From Natranaerovirga hydrolytica (lineage in GTDB: Bacteria > Bacillota > Clostridia > Lachnospirales > DSM-24629): 64,000 nt of DNA. Location: NCBI RefSeq assembly GCF_004339095.1, contig NZ_SMGQ01000012.1, forward strand, positions 372,001 through 436,000. The letters are read 5' to 3'. A model generated the notes under the pieces. It made no database searches and was not told where the DNA came from. It saw only the letters and a list, made by a program, of their open reading frames with translations. Positions 1 through 8,915 of the stretch are shown in pieces; position 1 is the first letter of the stretch; every line of letters starts with the position of its first letter. The position numbers and the translations under genes were made by a program.

Positions 1-3
1 ACT

Positions 4-330
4 GTGACAAAGTTTAAACTAAAATCAGGAGATACAGTTCGAGTTATAGCTGGTAAAGATAAAGGCAAAGAAGGCAAAATAATTAAAGTAGATAAAAAAA
101 ATGAACGTGTATATGTTGAAGGTATAAATATGGCTACAAAGCACTCGAAGCCAAGTGCGGCAAATCAACAAGGTGGCATCATTACACAAGAAAGTGCAAT
201 TCATCTTTCAAATGTTATGTATGTGCACAAAGATAAGCCTGTAAGACTTGGAGTTAAAGAAGTTGAGGATAAAAATGGCCGAGTGAAAAGAGTAAGATTT
301 GCTAAGTCTACTGGAGAAGTAATTGATTAA
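4..330 (+). CDS. rplX: 50S ribosomal protein L24
   Basis: Large-subunit protein L24, an early assembly initiator that binds 23S rRNA. The N-terminal KOW fold is plain: residues 6-30 read KLKSGDTVRVIAGKDKGKEG, followed by GKIIKVD. At 108 residues it is slightly longer than the usual 102-105. The GTG at position 4 opens the reading frame, but its ribosome site lies outside the window, so the start rests on protein alignment alone. It is the first visible gene of the spc operon; rplN should lie just upstream. Confidence 0.96.
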   Translation: MTKFKLKSGDTVRVIAGKDKGKEGKIIKVDKKNERVYVEGINMATKHSKPSAANQQGGIITQESAIHLSNVMYVHKDKPVRLGVKEVEDKNGRVKRVRFAKSTGEVID

Positions 331-355
331 TAAAACAGGAGAGGAGGTCATTTAA

Positions 356-895
356 TTGAGTAGATTAAGAGAAATATATAATACTGAAATTGTAGATGGA
401 ATGATTAAAAAATTCGGTTACACAAATAAATTAGCAATTCCAAAAGTTGAAAAAATTGTTATAAATATGGGTGTTAGTGAAGCTAAAGATAATGCAAAAG
501 TATTAGAATCAGCGTTAGTGGATCTAGAAACTATAGCAGGGCAAAAACCTGTAACAACAAAAGCAAAAAAATCAGTTGCAGCATTCAAACTTAGAGAAGG
601 AATGCCAGTTGGTGCTAAAGTAACGTTAAGAGGACAAAAAATGTACGATTTTTTAGATCGTCTAATCAACTTAGCGCTTCCACGTGTACGTGACTTTAGA
701 GGTGTTAATCCTAATTCATTTGATGGTAGAGGTAATTACGCTTTAGGAATTAAAGAGCAATTAATTTTCCCAGAAATCGAATACGATAAAATAGATAAAA
801 TCAGAGGTATGGATATAATAGTCACTACCACTGCAAACACTGATGAAGAAGCTCGTGAATTATTAGCATTATTCGGTATGCCATTTAGAAAATAG
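356..895 (+). CDS. rplE: 50S ribosomal protein L5
   Basis: L5 binds 5S rRNA and contacts the P-site tRNA from the central protuberance. The 179-residue length is typical. Family hallmarks are visible: [12 protein letters not shown] near residue 33, the loop [14 protein letters not shown] near 90, and [15 protein letters not shown] near 115. The start is TTG, preceded by GAGGAGGT at 341-348. It sits 25 bases after rplX in the spc operon and 14 bases before rpsN. Confidence 0.97.
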   Translation: MSRLREIYNTEIVDGMIKKFGYTNKLAIPKVEKIVINMGVSEAKDNAKVLESALVDLETIAGQKPVTTKAKKSVAAFKLREGMPVGAKVTLRGQKMYDFLDRLINLALPRVRDFRGVNPNSFDGRGNYALGIKEQLIFPEIEYDKIDKIRGMDIIVTTTANTDEEARELLALFGMPFRK

Positions 896-909
896 TTAGG
901 AGGGATTCC

Positions 910-1095
910 ATGGCAAAAAAGGCTATGAAGTTAAAGCAACAACGTGAGCCTAAATTTTCAACAAGAGCATATAGTCGTTGTAGAATATGTGGGCGTCCAC
1001 ATGGATATTTAAGAAAATATGGTATTTGTAGAATTTGTTTCCGAGAATTGGCCTATAAAGGACAAATTCCAGGAGTTAAAAAAGCAAGCTGGTAG
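910..1095 (+). CDS. rpsN: 30S ribosomal protein S14, zinc-binding type (type Z)
   Basis: This is the short S14 of the small-subunit head (61 residues). Two CxxC pairs, C24/C27 and C40/C43, form the zinc ribbon of the C+ type, as in many Gram-positive bacteria. The zinc-free paralogue, if present, is elsewhere. Ribosome site AGGAGGG lies just before the ATG. It is embedded in the spc operon between rplE and rpsH. Confidence 0.97.
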   Translation: MAKKAMKLKQQREPKFSTRAYSRCRICGRPHGYLRKYGICRICFRELAYKGQIPGVKKASW

Positions 1096-1124
1096 AGTGT
1101 ATATAAAGGAAGGAGGCAATATCA

Positions 1125-1526
1125 ATGACAATGAGCGATCCAATTGCAGATATGCTTACAAGAGTTCGTAATGCAAATGTAGCAAAGCATGACAGCGTAG
1201 ATGTTCCAGCATCTACAATTAAAACAGCTATTGCTGATATTCTTCAAAAAGAAGGATATGTAAAAAGTTATGAACTGATTGAAGATGGACATATAAAAAC
1301 AATTCGTATTAAATTAAAATATGGTAGAGATAAAAATGAAAAAATAATCACAGGAATCAAAAGAATATCAAAACCTGGATTAAGAGTTTATGCAGGAAAA
1401 GATGAATTACCAAGAGTTTTAGGTGGACTTGGAACAGCGATTATATCAACTAACCAAGGTATCATTAGTGACAAAGAAGCTAGAAAACTTAATGTTGGTG
1501 GAGAAGTTATCGCATTTGTTTGGTAA
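1125..1526 (+). CDS. rpsH: 30S ribosomal protein S8
   Basis: S8 binds helix 21 of 16S rRNA and in other bacteria can act as spc-operon translational repressor. The N-terminus [14 protein letters not shown] and the C-terminal [14 protein letters not shown] and GGEVIAFVW blocks are diagnostic. Two in-frame ATG codons, at 1125 and 1131, follow AAGGAGG (1110-1116); spacing fits either, and the second would give the more usual MSDPIAD start. Length 133 residues. Confidence 0.96.
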   Translation: MTMSDPIADMLTRVRNANVAKHDSVDVPASTIKTAIADILQKEGYVKSYELIEDGHIKTIRIKLKYGRDKNEKIITGIKRISKPGLRVYAGKDELPRVLGGLGTAIISTNQGIISDKEARKLNVGGEVIAFVW

Positions 1527-1559
1527 TCATTAAACTGTGGACTATAAGGAGGTGTATTT

Positions 1560-2099
1560 ATGTCACGTATTGGTAAAATGCCAATAGCTATACCAGAAGG
1601 TGTAGATGTTAAAATTACAGAAGATAATCAAGTGACAGTTAAAGGTGCAAAAGGAACTTTAGAAAAACAAGTACCTGTTGAAATAAAGTTAGAAGTTAAA
1701 GACAATGAAATTATTGTAACAAGACCAAGTGACTTAAAGAGAATGAAAGCGCTACATGGCTTAACTAGAACTTTAGTTGCCAATATGGTTGAAGGTGTTA
1801 CAAATGGATATGAAAAAATTCTTGAAATAAATGGTGTAGGATATAGAGCAGCAAAACAAGGTAAAAAATTAGTTTTATCTTTAGGGTATTCTCATCCTGT
1901 AGAAATGGAAGATCCAGAAGGCATTGAAACTGTATTAGAAGGACAAAACAAAATCTTTGTTAGAGGTATTGACAAAGAAAAAGTTGGTCAATTTGCAGCA
2001 GAAATTCGCGTTAAAAGAGCACCTGAGCCATATAAAGGTAAAGGTATTAAATATATTGACGAAATTATTAAACGTAAAGAAGGAAAAACTGGTAAATAG
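1560..2099 (+). CDS. rplF: 50S ribosomal protein L6
   Basis: L6 lies near the sarcin-ricin loop and helps form the factor-binding site. It has 179 residues in two repeated domains. The signature [15 protein letters not shown] opens the protein, and the C-terminal [13 protein letters not shown] block is the conserved RNA-binding stretch. Ribosome site AAGGAGGTG precedes the ATG. It is part of the spc operon, 33 bases after rpsH. Confidence 0.97.
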   Translation: MSRIGKMPIAIPEGVDVKITEDNQVTVKGAKGTLEKQVPVEIKLEVKDNEIIVTRPSDLKRMKALHGLTRTLVANMVEGVTNGYEKILEINGVGYRAAKQGKKLVLSLGYSHPVEMEDPEGIETVLEGQNKIFVRGIDKEKVGQFAAEIRVKRAPEPYKGKGIKYIDEIIKRKEGKTGK

Positions 2100-2117
2100 T
2101 AAAGGGGTGAATTCCAC

Positions 2118-2486
2118 GTGAGCAAAAAGTTATCAAAATCACAAATTCGTCAGAATAAACACAGAAAATTGCGTAAAAACATCGTAGGCACACCTGAAAA
2201 ACCACGTTTAGCTGTATATAGAAGTAATTCTAATATGTACGCTCAAGTTATCGATGACATAGCTGGAAACACTTTAGTTGCAGCTTCAACTTTAGAAAAA
2301 GAAGTGAAAGATAAACTTGAAAAAACAAACGATGTTCAGGCAGCAAAATTAGTAGGAGAAACAGTAGCTAAAAAAGCTTTAGATAAAGGTATAGATAAAG
2401 TTGTTTTTGATAGAGGCGGATTTATCTATCACGGAAAAATCAAAGAGTTAGCAGACGCAGCAAGAGAAGCTGGTCTAGAATTTTAA
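2118..2486 (+). CDS. rplR: 50S ribosomal protein L18
   Basis: L18 binds 5S rRNA with L5 in the central protuberance. The 122-residue product has the basic N-terminal tail, [18 protein letters not shown] in the middle and [26 protein letters not shown] at the end, all family hallmarks. The start is GTG at 2118 after AAAGGGGTG. Its place between rplF and rpsE is the standard spc order. Confidence 0.97.
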   Translation: MSKKLSKSQIRQNKHRKLRKNIVGTPEKPRLAVYRSNSNMYAQVIDDIAGNTLVAASTLEKEVKDKLEKTNDVQAAKLVGETVAKKALDKGIDKVVFDRGGFIYHGKIKELADAAREAGLEF

Positions 2487-2502
2487 GTAAGGAGGGAAAA
2501 GA

Positions 2503-3012
2503 ATGAACCGTAAAAAAATTGATGCTAGTAAGCTAGAATTAAAAGAAAGAGTAGTATCAATCAAACGTGTAACTAAAGTTGTAAAAGGTGGACGTAACTT
2601 TAGATTTGCAGCTTTAGTTGTGGTTGGTGACGAAAACGGACATGTAGGAGCTGGATTAGGTAAAGCGACTGAGATTCCTGAAGCGATTCGTAAAGGTATG
2701 GAAGATGCTAAGAAAAAATTAATCAAAGTGACATTAGATGATAATGGTAGTATTACACATGATTATCAAGGGAACTTTGGCGGTGCATCAGTATTATTAA
2801 AAAGAGCTCCTGAAGGTACAGGAGTAATAGCTGGTGGACCAGCTCGTGCTGTACTTGAATTAGCAGGAATTAAAAATATCCGTACTAAATCTTTAGGTTC
2901 TAACAACAAAAACAATGTTGTGGCGGCAACTATTGAAGGATTAAGACAGTTAAAAACTCCAGAGGAAGTAGCTAGACTAAGAGGCAAGTCTGTAGAAGAG
3001 CTATTAGGATAA
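2503..3012 (+). CDS. rpsE: 30S ribosomal protein S5
   Basis: S5 is a decoding-fidelity protein; changes in its N-terminal double-stranded-RNA-binding fold give spectinomycin resistance in other species. The block [19 protein letters not shown] holds that loop, and the C-terminal domain carries [19 protein letters not shown]. Length 169 is typical. Ribosome site AAGGAGGG stands before the ATG. It lies between rplR and rpmD. Confidence 0.97.
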   Translation: MNRKKIDASKLELKERVVSIKRVTKVVKGGRNFRFAALVVVGDENGHVGAGLGKATEIPEAIRKGMEDAKKKLIKVTLDDNGSITHDYQGNFGGASVLLKRAPEGTGVIAGGPARAVLELAGIKNIRTKSLGSNNKNNVVAATIEGLRQLKTPEEVARLRGKSVEELLG

Positions 3013-3024
3013 GGAGGTAGTACA

Positions 3025-3207
3025 ATGGCTAACAAATTAAAAATTACTTTAGTTAAATCAACAATTGGTGCAAATCCAAAACACAGAGCAACTGTAGAAG
3101 CTTTAGGATTAACTAAATTAAATAAAACAGTAGAACAAGAAGATAATTCTGCTATAAGAGGTATGATTACAAAAGTTAACCACTTAGTAAAAGTAGAAGA
3201 GATATAA
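3025..3207 (+). CDS. rpmD: 50S ribosomal protein L30
   Basis: Small large-subunit protein (60 residues). [29 protein letters not shown] is the typical L30 N-terminal half, and it ends with [14 protein letters not shown]. Ribosome site AAGGAGGT lies 8 bases before the ATG. It is in spc operon order between rpsE and rplO. Confidence 0.96.
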   Translation: MANKLKITLVKSTIGANPKHRATVEALGLTKLNKTVEQEDNSAIRGMITKVNHLVKVEEI

Positions 3208-3236
3208 TCAATAAGTAAGTGAGGAGGTGTTAAAAT

Positions 3237-3677
3237 ATGAATTTATCAGAGTTAAAACCTGCTAAAGGGTCTAAGACTAAATCTTATAGAAAAGGTAGAG
3301 GTCATGGATCAGGAAATGGTAAAACTGCTGGCAGAGGTCATAAAGGACAAAATGCACGTTCAGGTGGCGGTGTTAGACCTGGATTTGAAGGTGGCCAAAT
3401 GCCTTTATATAGAAGATTACCAAAAAGAGGATTTACAAATAGAAATACTAAAGAAATCATTGGTATTAATGTTGATAAGTTAAATGCATTTGATAATGGA
3501 ACGGAAGTTACAGTTGAATTGTTAAAAGAAAAAGGAATCATCAATAATCCTAAAGATGGCGTTAAAATTCTTGGGAATGGTGAACTGACTAAAAAATTGA
3601 CAGTAAAAGTAGATGCTTTCAGTAAAACTGCAGAAGAAAAAATCCAAGCCGCAGGCGGGAAGACTGAGGTGATTTAA
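3237..3677 (+). CDS. rplO: 50S ribosomal protein L15
   Basis: Late-assembling large-subunit protein. The glycine- and arginine-rich N-terminal extension ([19 protein letters not shown], residues 21-39) followed by [23 protein letters not shown] identifies it. Length 146 is normal. AGGAGGTG precedes the ATG. The stop lies only 3 bases before the secY start, so translation of the two is probably coupled. Confidence 0.97.
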   Translation: MNLSELKPAKGSKTKSYRKGRGHGSGNGKTAGRGHKGQNARSGGGVRPGFEGGQMPLYRRLPKRGFTNRNTKEIIGINVDKLNAFDNGTEVTVELLKEKGIINNPKDGVKILGNGELTKKLTVKVDAFSKTAEEKIQAAGGKTEVI

Positions 3678-3680
3678 TTT

Positions 3681-4970
3681 ATGTTAAAAACACTTCGAAA
3701 TGCATTTAAAATACCTGATTTAAGAAGAAAATTATTATATACCTTCATGATGTTAATTATAATACGCTTAGGTGCTGTTATTCCAGTACCAGGCGTAGAT
3801 GCAAGTATTATAAGTAGTTGGTTTGATACACAAAACGAAATGTTTAGTTTATTTGATGCGATGACAGGTGGATCATTTGCAGAAATGTCCTTATTTGCTA
3901 TGGGAATTATTCCATACATTACAGCATCGATTATTATGAACTTATTAACAATAGCAATACCTAAGTTAGAACAAATCCAAAAAGAAGATGAAGATGGAAG
4001 AAAGAAAATTGCTAAATATACAAGATATTTAACAATTGTTTTAGCAGTTATTCAATCGACAGCTACAGCTATTGGGTTTGGTAGACAAGGTTTAATCACT
4101 AATTATAATATTTGGAATGTACTAGTATTTATACTAGCAACAACTGCAGGTACAGCATTACTTATGTGGATAGGTGAAAGAATAACTGAGAATGGAATTG
4201 GTAATGGTATATCATTAATTATCTTTATTAATATATTATCTAGATTGCCAATTGATTTAAGAATATTATTTAACCAAATTACTGCAGAATCAAGAGCTTT
4301 TGTTGTAACGGCATTAATTTTACTTATTTGTTTAATTATTTTTATTGCAATTGTTACTTTTGTAGTATTATTACAAGTTGGAGAAAGAAGAATACCTGTA
4401 CAGTATGCTAAAAGAATGCAAGGTAGAACCCCAGTAGGTGGCAACTCTACCCATATACCTTTAAAAGTTAATACAGCAGGTGTTATTCCAGTAATCTTCG
4501 CATCATCATTACTACAATTCCCAGCTATAATTACTCAATTCTTTACTCAGCAAGAAGTAACAGGAATTTGGGGAACCATTCTGAACTTTATTAACTACAC
4601 AACATGGTCAGGAGCAATATTATATGCTGCATTAATAATATTCTTTGCATATTTTTATACTTCTATTACGTTTAATCCTATGGAAGTTGCCAATAATATG
4701 AAAAAGAATGGTGGTTTTATACCTGGTATAAGACCTGGGAAACCAACAGTTGAGCATTTAACAAGAATCGTAAACAACATTGTATTGGTAGGCGCATTAG
4801 GTTTAACTTTAATAGCAATTATACCAATTATTTTACAAGGTGCATACGGTTTAAGTTTATCATTTTTAGGGACTTCATTAATCATTGTAGTTGGTGTAGC
4901 ACTAGAAACGGTAAAACAAATCGAAGCCCAAATGTTAATGCGTCACTATAAAGGTTTCTTAAAATCATAA
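3681..4970 (+). CDS. secY: Protein translocase subunit SecY
   Basis: Core channel of the Sec translocon in the cytoplasmic membrane. It has 429 residues with about ten hydrophobic segments. The plug-domain block GGSFAEMSLFAMGIIPYITASIIM and the long cytoplasmic loop with GERRIPVQYAKRM (before segment 6) are SecY hallmarks, as is FNPMEVANNMKKNGGFIPGIRPGKPT. Ribosome site GAGGTGAT lies inside the rplO 3' end. It keeps its classic place between rplO and adk. Confidence 0.97.
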   Translation: MLKTLRNAFKIPDLRRKLLYTFMMLIIIRLGAVIPVPGVDASIISSWFDTQNEMFSLFDAMTGGSFAEMSLFAMGIIPYITASIIMNLLTIAIPKLEQIQKEDEDGRKKIAKYTRYLTIVLAVIQSTATAIGFGRQGLITNYNIWNVLVFILATTAGTALLMWIGERITENGIGNGISLIIFINILSRLPIDLRILFNQITAESRAFVVTALILLICLIIFIAIVTFVVLLQVGERRIPVQYAKRMQGRTPVGGNSTHIPLKVNTAGVIPVIFASSLLQFPAIITQFFTQQEVTGIWGTILNFINYTTWSGAILYAALIIFFAYFYTSITFNPMEVANNMKKNGGFIPGIRPGKPTVEHLTRIVNNIVLVGALGLTLIAIIPIILQGAYGLSLSFLGTSLIIVVGVALETVKQIEAQMLMRHYKGFLKS

Positions 4971-4976
4971 TAAAAA

Positions 4977-5023
4977 GTCGAGGATCGATTTAATCGGTGC
5001 TCGACATCATACCATGATGGTAT
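4977..5023 (+). other. Two tandem hairpins between secY and adk
   Basis: GTCGAG (4977-4982) pairs with CTCGAC (5000-5005), with an inner near-palindrome around GATCGATTTAATCGGT. A second symmetric element, ATACCATGATGGTAT, follows at 5009-5023. No T-run follows either one, so an RNA processing or attenuation element fits better than a simple terminator. Their role is inferred. Confidence 0.4.
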
Positions 5024-5066
5024 ATTAAAAATAGATTATAAACCTTAATAGCGTGGAGGTAATACA

Positions 5067-5699
5067 ATGAAGATTATTATGCTAGGAGCACCCGGCGCTG
5101 GTAAAGGAACTCAAGCAAAACGTATTTCAGAAAAATACAACATACCACATATATCAACAGGAGATATATTTAGAGAAAATATAAAAAATAAAACTGAAAT
5201 CGGAATGAAAGCAAAAAATTATATGGACCAAGGTCTTTTGGTTCCAGATGAAGTTGTAGTTGATCTAGTTGCAGCTAGACTATCACAAGAGGATTGTAAA
5301 AATGGATATGTTTTAGATGGTTTTCCAAGAACAACACCTCAAGCTTCTGCTTTAGAAAAAGCTGTAGATAGTATAGATTATGCAATTAACATTGACGTTC
5401 CTGATGAAGAGATCATTGGCAGAATGGCAGGTAGAAGGGCTTGTACTTCTTGTGGTGCAACCTATCACATAGAAATGAATCCTACAAAAAAGCCTGGTAT
5501 CTGCGATGCTTGTGGTAATGAAGTGGTTCAAAGAGATGACGACAAAGAAGAAACTGTACTAAAGCGTCTTAATGTATATAAAGAGCAAACACAACCTTTA
5601 ATTGAATATTATCAGAACAAGGATATATTAGTAAGTATAGATGGCACACAGGACATTGATGATGTAACGAATGACATTATTAAAATTTTAGGAGCGTAA
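5067..5699 (+). CDS. adk: Adenylate kinase, zinc-LID form
   Basis: Converts ATP and AMP to two ADP. Walker A is GAPGAGKGT at residues 7-15. The AMP-binding STGDIFR follows at about 30-36 and DGFPRT at about 84. The LID carries four cysteines, C126, C129, C146 and C149, the zinc-binding form common in Gram-positive bacteria. Length 210. RBS is GGAGG before the ATG. It follows secY and precedes map with 4 bases between them, the common operon order. Confidence 0.97.
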   Translation: MKIIMLGAPGAGKGTQAKRISEKYNIPHISTGDIFRENIKNKTEIGMKAKNYMDQGLLVPDEVVVDLVAARLSQEDCKNGYVLDGFPRTTPQASALEKAVDSIDYAINIDVPDEEIIGRMAGRRACTSCGATYHIEMNPTKKPGICDACGNEVVQRDDDKEETVLKRLNVYKEQTQPLIEYYQNKDILVSIDGTQDIDDVTNDIIKILGA

Positions 5700-5703
5700 T
5701 ACT

Positions 5704-6456
5704 ATGCCCATTTCTATAAAATCAAATAATGAAATAGAGTTAATGAGAGAAGCTGGTCAAATCGTTGCAAGAACACACGAACTGTTAAAAAATCTTGCAA
5801 AGCCAGGCATATCAACTTGGGAACTAGACAAAGAAGCAGAAAAATACATTAAAAGCCAAAATGCATTTCCATCCTTTAAAGGTTATATGGGATTTCCATC
5901 ATCAATATGCGCTTCCATAAACAACGAAGTGGTACATGGAATACCCAGTAAAAAAAACAAATTAAAAGATGGAGATATTATATCCATTGATATTGGTGCA
6001 TTATATAAAGGCTATCACGGTGATGCAGCTAGAACATTAACAATTGGCAATGTCAGTGACGAAGCAAAAAAACTTATTAAAGTAACTGAAGAATGTTTTT
6101 TTAAGGGTATGGAATTTGCAAAAAGTGGATGTCACCTCTTTGAGATATCAGCAACCATTCAAGAATATGTTGAAGCTTATGGATATTCCGTTGTGAGAGA
6201 TTTAGTAGGTCACGGTATAGGAAAAAAATTACACGAAGAGCCACAAATACCGAACTTCAAACAAAAAAATCGAGGACCTAAGCTAGAAGCTGGCATGGTA
6301 CTTGCAATTGAACCAATGATAAATGCTGGAATGCAAGAAGTTCGTTGGCTTGATGATGATTGGACAGTAGTAACAATGGATGGATCTTTATCAGCTCACT
6401 ATGAAAATACAGTTCTAATTAAAGAAGATGGTTATGAACTTCTTACCGTTTTATAG
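5704..6456 (+). CDS. map: Methionine aminopeptidase, type I
   Basis: Removes the initiator methionine from nascent proteins. All five metal ligands are in place: D96 and D107 (in SIDIGALYKGYHGDAA), H170 (GHGIG), E203 (AIEPMI) and E234 (HYENTV). Length 250 is typical of the short type Ia enzyme without an N-terminal zinc extension. The start is 4 bases after the adk stop, so the two are probably translationally coupled. Confidence 0.97.
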   Translation: MPISIKSNNEIELMREAGQIVARTHELLKNLAKPGISTWELDKEAEKYIKSQNAFPSFKGYMGFPSSICASINNEVVHGIPSKKNKLKDGDIISIDIGALYKGYHGDAARTLTIGNVSDEAKKLIKVTEECFFKGMEFAKSGCHLFEISATIQEYVEAYGYSVVRDLVGHGIGKKLHEEPQIPNFKQKNRGPKLEAGMVLAIEPMINAGMQEVRWLDDDWTVVTMDGSLSAHYENTVLIKEDGYELLTVL

Positions 6457-6470
6457 GCTGAGGTGATATA

Positions 6471-6743
6471 ATGGAAAAATTGAAACTAGGTCAAATTGTA
6501 AAAAGCAAGGCAGGCAGAGATAAAGATAGATTATTTGTTATCTTTGAAGTTAAAGATGAATATGTATATTTAGTAGACGGTGATCTAAGAAAGTTAGAAA
6601 ATCCAAAAAAGAAAAAGATGAAACATATTCAAGGGACTAATTATATAGTCAATGATTTGCAAGAAAAAATCATAAACGACCAAAAGATTTTAAACTCAGA
6701 AATTAGAAATACCATACAGCTTTTTCAAAAAGAAGACAATTAA
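6471..6743 (+). CDS. KOW-domain RNA-binding protein (L14e/L6e-like)
   Basis: A 90-residue basic protein. The N-terminal half reads [22 protein letters not shown] and then [21 protein letters not shown], the pattern of KOW-type proteins related to archaeal/eukaryotic L14e. The C-terminal 35 residues look helical and acidic-basic mixed. Such a protein sits between map and infA in many Firmicutes (family knowledge), but its function is not settled; ribosome or rRNA binding is inferred from domain and operon. Ribosome site TGAGGTGAT precedes the ATG. Confidence 0.85.
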   Translation: MEKLKLGQIVKSKAGRDKDRLFVIFEVKDEYVYLVDGDLRKLENPKKKKMKHIQGTNYIVNDLQEKIINDQKILNSEIRNTIQLFQKEDN

Positions 6744-6756
6744 GGAGGTTGTTCAT

Positions 6757-6975
6757 TTGTCAAAGAAAGACGTCATTGAAGTAGAAGGAACAGTAGTTGA
6801 AAAATTACCCAATGCAATGTTTCAAGTTGAATTAGAAAACGGACATATTGTATTAGGTCATATCAGTGGAAAACTAAGAATGAATTATATACGAATTCTT
6901 CCAGGCGATAAAGTTACAATAGAACTTTCACCTTACGATTTAACCAAAGGTAGAATTGTTTGGAGAGATAAATAA
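6757..6975 (+). CDS. infA: Translation initiation factor IF-1
   Basis: IF-1 occupies the ribosomal A site during initiation. The 72-residue OB-fold protein is nearly canonical: [20 protein letters not shown], then [23 protein letters not shown] and [13 protein letters not shown]. The start is TTG at 6757 after TAAGGAGGTT. It precedes rpmJ, as in most Gram-positive alpha operons. Confidence 0.97.
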   Translation: MSKKDVIEVEGTVVEKLPNAMFQVELENGHIVLGHISGKLRMNYIRILPGDKVTIELSPYDLTKGRIVWRDK

Positions 6976-7056
6976 TCGTTTTAGAATGAATTTTAATAAA
7001 AGCAAAATAGTTATGTTACTTTAATTAAACGGACTTCATCGAAAGGAGAGATTAAA

Positions 7057-7170
7057 GTGAAGATAAGAGCATCCGTTAAACCAATTTGTGAAAAATGTAA
7101 AATCATTAAAAGAAAAGGTAGAATTAGGGTTATATGTGAAAATCCTAAGCACAAACAAAAACAAGGATAA
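7057..7170 (+). CDS. rpmJ: 50S ribosomal protein L36, zinc-binding form
   Basis: A 37-residue gene, too short for most ORF thresholds. The protein starts [15 protein letters not shown] and ends with the typical HKQKQG tail. The zinc ligands are C11, C14, C27 and H32, the C+ form. The start is GTG at 7057, with GAAAGGAGAG upstream at 7041-7050. Its place between infA and rpsM is the standard one. Confidence 0.96.
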   Translation: MKIRASVKPICEKCKIIKRKGRIRVICENPKHKQKQG

Positions 7171-7185
7171 ATTTTATTAAACCCC

Positions 7186-7214
7186 TTGCATTTTACATGA
7201 TGTTACTATATAAT
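7186..7214 (+). promoter_or_regulatory. Sigma-A-type promoter for rpsM operon
   Basis: TTGCAT (7186-7191) and TATAAT (7209-7214) are separated by exactly 17 bases. This lets the rpsM-rpsK-rpsD-rpoA-rplQ block be transcribed separately from the upstream spc genes. Transcription would begin near 7221 and leave a leader of about 175 bases. Confidence 0.7.
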
Positions 7215-7395
7215 TAATATTTGTGTAAAAGTGAAATAGAAGCGGCTGCAGCAATGAAACACTTGGAGTAGTTGTAACAAGTGCATATGCTGATAGAAGA
7301 TAAATAATTTTTTTGCTTAGTTTAAAAATTTAAAATTAAACTTTGTATCTTATGAAAAGTAAATTTAAGTTTAATAATGGAGGTGTAATCAAAAC
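7215..7395 (+). promoter_or_regulatory. Structured leader upstream of rpsM
   Basis: No gene is evident in this stretch. An interrupted hairpin is formed by CAGCA (7249-7253) with TGCTG (7288-7292) and CACTTG (7260-7265) with CAAGTG (7278-7283). Further on, TTAAACT (7336-7342) can pair either with AGTTTAA upstream (7319-7325) or with AGTTTAA downstream (7368-7374), the latter next to the ribosome site GGAGGTG at 7379-7385. This layout could serve autogenous control by an operon protein such as S4; that is inference. Confidence 0.45.
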
Positions 7396-7764
7396 ATGGC
7401 TCGTATTGCTGGTGTTGACTTACCAAGAGAAAAACGTGTTGTAATTGGTTTAACATATATTTATGGTATTGGTAGACCAAGTTCTGAACTAATATTAAAA
7501 GAAGCTAATATTAGTGAAGACACACGTATAAGAGATTTAACTGATGAAGAAGTATCTAAATTACGTGAAGTCATCGACAAAAACCATACGGTTGAAGGTG
7601 ACTTAAGAAGAGAAATAGCACTTAATATTAAGAGACTACAAGAAATTAGTTGTTATAGAGGAATTCGTCATAGAAGAGGCCTACCTGTTCGTGGTCAAAA
7701 AACTAAGACCAATGCAAGAACAAGAAAAGGTCCTAGAAAAAGTGTAGCTAATAAGAAAAAATAA
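7396..7764 (+). CDS. rpsM: 30S ribosomal protein S13
   Basis: Head protein of the small subunit contacting the P-site tRNA and L5. Sequence [26 protein letters not shown] and the C-terminal [22 protein letters not shown] tail are diagnostic. Length 122. GGAGGTG lies before the ATG. It is the first gene of the alpha operon block here and follows a promoter and leader of its own. Confidence 0.97.
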   Translation: MARIAGVDLPREKRVVIGLTYIYGIGRPSSELILKEANISEDTRIRDLTDEEVSKLREVIDKNHTVEGDLRREIALNIKRLQEISCYRGIRHRRGLPVRGQKTKTNARTRKGPRKSVANKKK

Positions 7765-7785
7765 CCCATAAGGGAGGTTTAGTGA

Positions 7786-8181
7786 ATGGCAAAGAAAGTG
7801 TCTAAAAGAACGACCAAAAGACGTGTGAAAAAACATGTAGATCGTGGACAAGCGCATATTCAATCCACGTTTAACAATACAATCGTTACTTTAACGGATG
7901 CAGAAGGTAATGCTCTTTCTTGGGCAAGTGCTGGTGGATTGGGTTTTAGAGGTTCAAGAAAATCTACACCTTATGCAGCGCAAGTAGCAGCAGATACAGC
8001 AGCAAAGGCTGCAATGAATTATGGTTTGAAAACAGTTGAAGTTATGGTAAAAGGTCCTGGTTCAGGAAGAGAAGCGGCTATCCGTGCGTTACAAGCAGCT
8101 GGATTAGAAGTTACAAGCATTAAAGATGTAACGCCAGTTCCACATAATGGATGTCGTCCACCAAAACGTAGAAGAGTTTAA
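7786..8181 (+). CDS. rpsK: 30S ribosomal protein S11
   Basis: Platform protein contacting the mRNA exit path. [22 protein letters not shown] and the C-terminal [18 protein letters not shown] are near-invariant family blocks. Length 131 includes a lysine- and arginine-rich N-terminal tail of about 18 residues. Ribosome site GGGAGGTT lies before the ATG. Confidence 0.97.
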   Translation: MAKKVSKRTTKRRVKKHVDRGQAHIQSTFNNTIVTLTDAEGNALSWASAGGLGFRGSRKSTPYAAQVAADTAAKAAMNYGLKTVEVMVKGPGSGREAAIRALQAAGLEVTSIKDVTPVPHNGCRPPKRRRV

Positions 8182-8205
8182 TGGGTATAGGAGGTGTAAT
8201 AAAGA

Positions 8206-8832
8206 ATGGCAAGATATAGAGGCGCAGTATGTAGGCTTTGCCGTAGAGAAGGATCAAAATTATTCTTAAAAGGTGAAAGATGTTACTCAGCTAAGTGTGC
8301 AATAGATCGTAGACCTTATGCACCAGGTGATCACGGTAAAAGTCGCAGAAAAATGTCTGAGTACGGAATACAATTACGTGAAAAACAAAAGGCAAAAAGA
8401 ATTTATGGTGTATTAGAAACACCATTTAGAAACTTATATGCAGAAGCAGATAGAAAAAAAGGTACAGCTGGTGACAACTTAATGATTTTACTAGAAACTA
8501 GATTAGATAACATCGTGTATCGTGCTGGTTTAGGACGATCAAGAACAGAAGCTAGACAGATTGTTAGACATAATCATATTTTAGTTAACGGTAAAAAAGT
8601 TAATATTCCATCTTATCATTGTAAACCTGGAGATGTTATCGAATTTAAAGAAAAATCAAGAGGCTTACAAAGATTTAAAGATATTATTGAAACAACTGGT
8701 TCAAGAATAGTACCTGAGTGGTTAGACGCTGATGTAGAAAACTTAACAATAAAAGTATTAGAAGTCCCAGCAAGAGATCAAATCGATACATTAATAGAAG
8801 AAAGATTAATTGTAGAGCATTATTCTAAGTAA
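8206..8832 (+). CDS. rpsD: 30S ribosomal protein S4, zinc-binding form
   Basis: Primary 16S rRNA-binding protein, also a known autoregulator of its own mRNA in Bacillus. 208 residues. The N-terminus has C9, C12, C26 and C31, the zinc-ligand form. The S4 domain ([30 protein letters not shown]) spans about residues 100-130. It lies between rpsK and rpoA inside the alpha operon, so it is a candidate to act on the rpsM leader. Confidence 0.97.
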   Translation: MARYRGAVCRLCRREGSKLFLKGERCYSAKCAIDRRPYAPGDHGKSRRKMSEYGIQLREKQKAKRIYGVLETPFRNLYAEADRKKGTAGDNLMILLETRLDNIVYRAGLGRSRTEARQIVRHNHILVNGKKVNIPSYHCKPGDVIEFKEKSRGLQRFKDIIETTGSRIVPEWLDADVENLTIKVLEVPARDQIDTLIEERLIVEHYSK

Positions 8833-8853
8833 TAAGTAATTTTAGAGGTATAT

Positions 8854-8908
8854 GACTCCTTGAAAATGACTACCCTCAGAAAAAAGTAAACCACTAATAA
8901 AGGAGGGT
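8854..8908 (+). promoter_or_regulatory. Possible ribosome-site sequestering hairpin before rpoA
   Basis: The rpoA ribosome site AAAGGAGGGT (8899-8908) is complementary to two upstream stretches: ACCCTC (8872-8877) with GAGGGT (8903-8908), and CTCCTT (near 8856-8861) with AAGGAG. Either pairing would hide the site. This is visible complementarity only; regulation is inferred. Confidence 0.3.
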
Positions 8909-8915
8909 TCTTTAA

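Noticed and set aside
418-669. Minus-strand frames opposite the ribosomal genes
   Set aside because: They mirror conserved ribosomal proteins, lack ribosome sites and have hydrophobic or serine-rich shadow composition.
7232-7302. A possible short reading frame in the rpsM leader
   Set aside because: The frame has no start codon or ribosome site and the sequence is better explained by nested inverted repeats.
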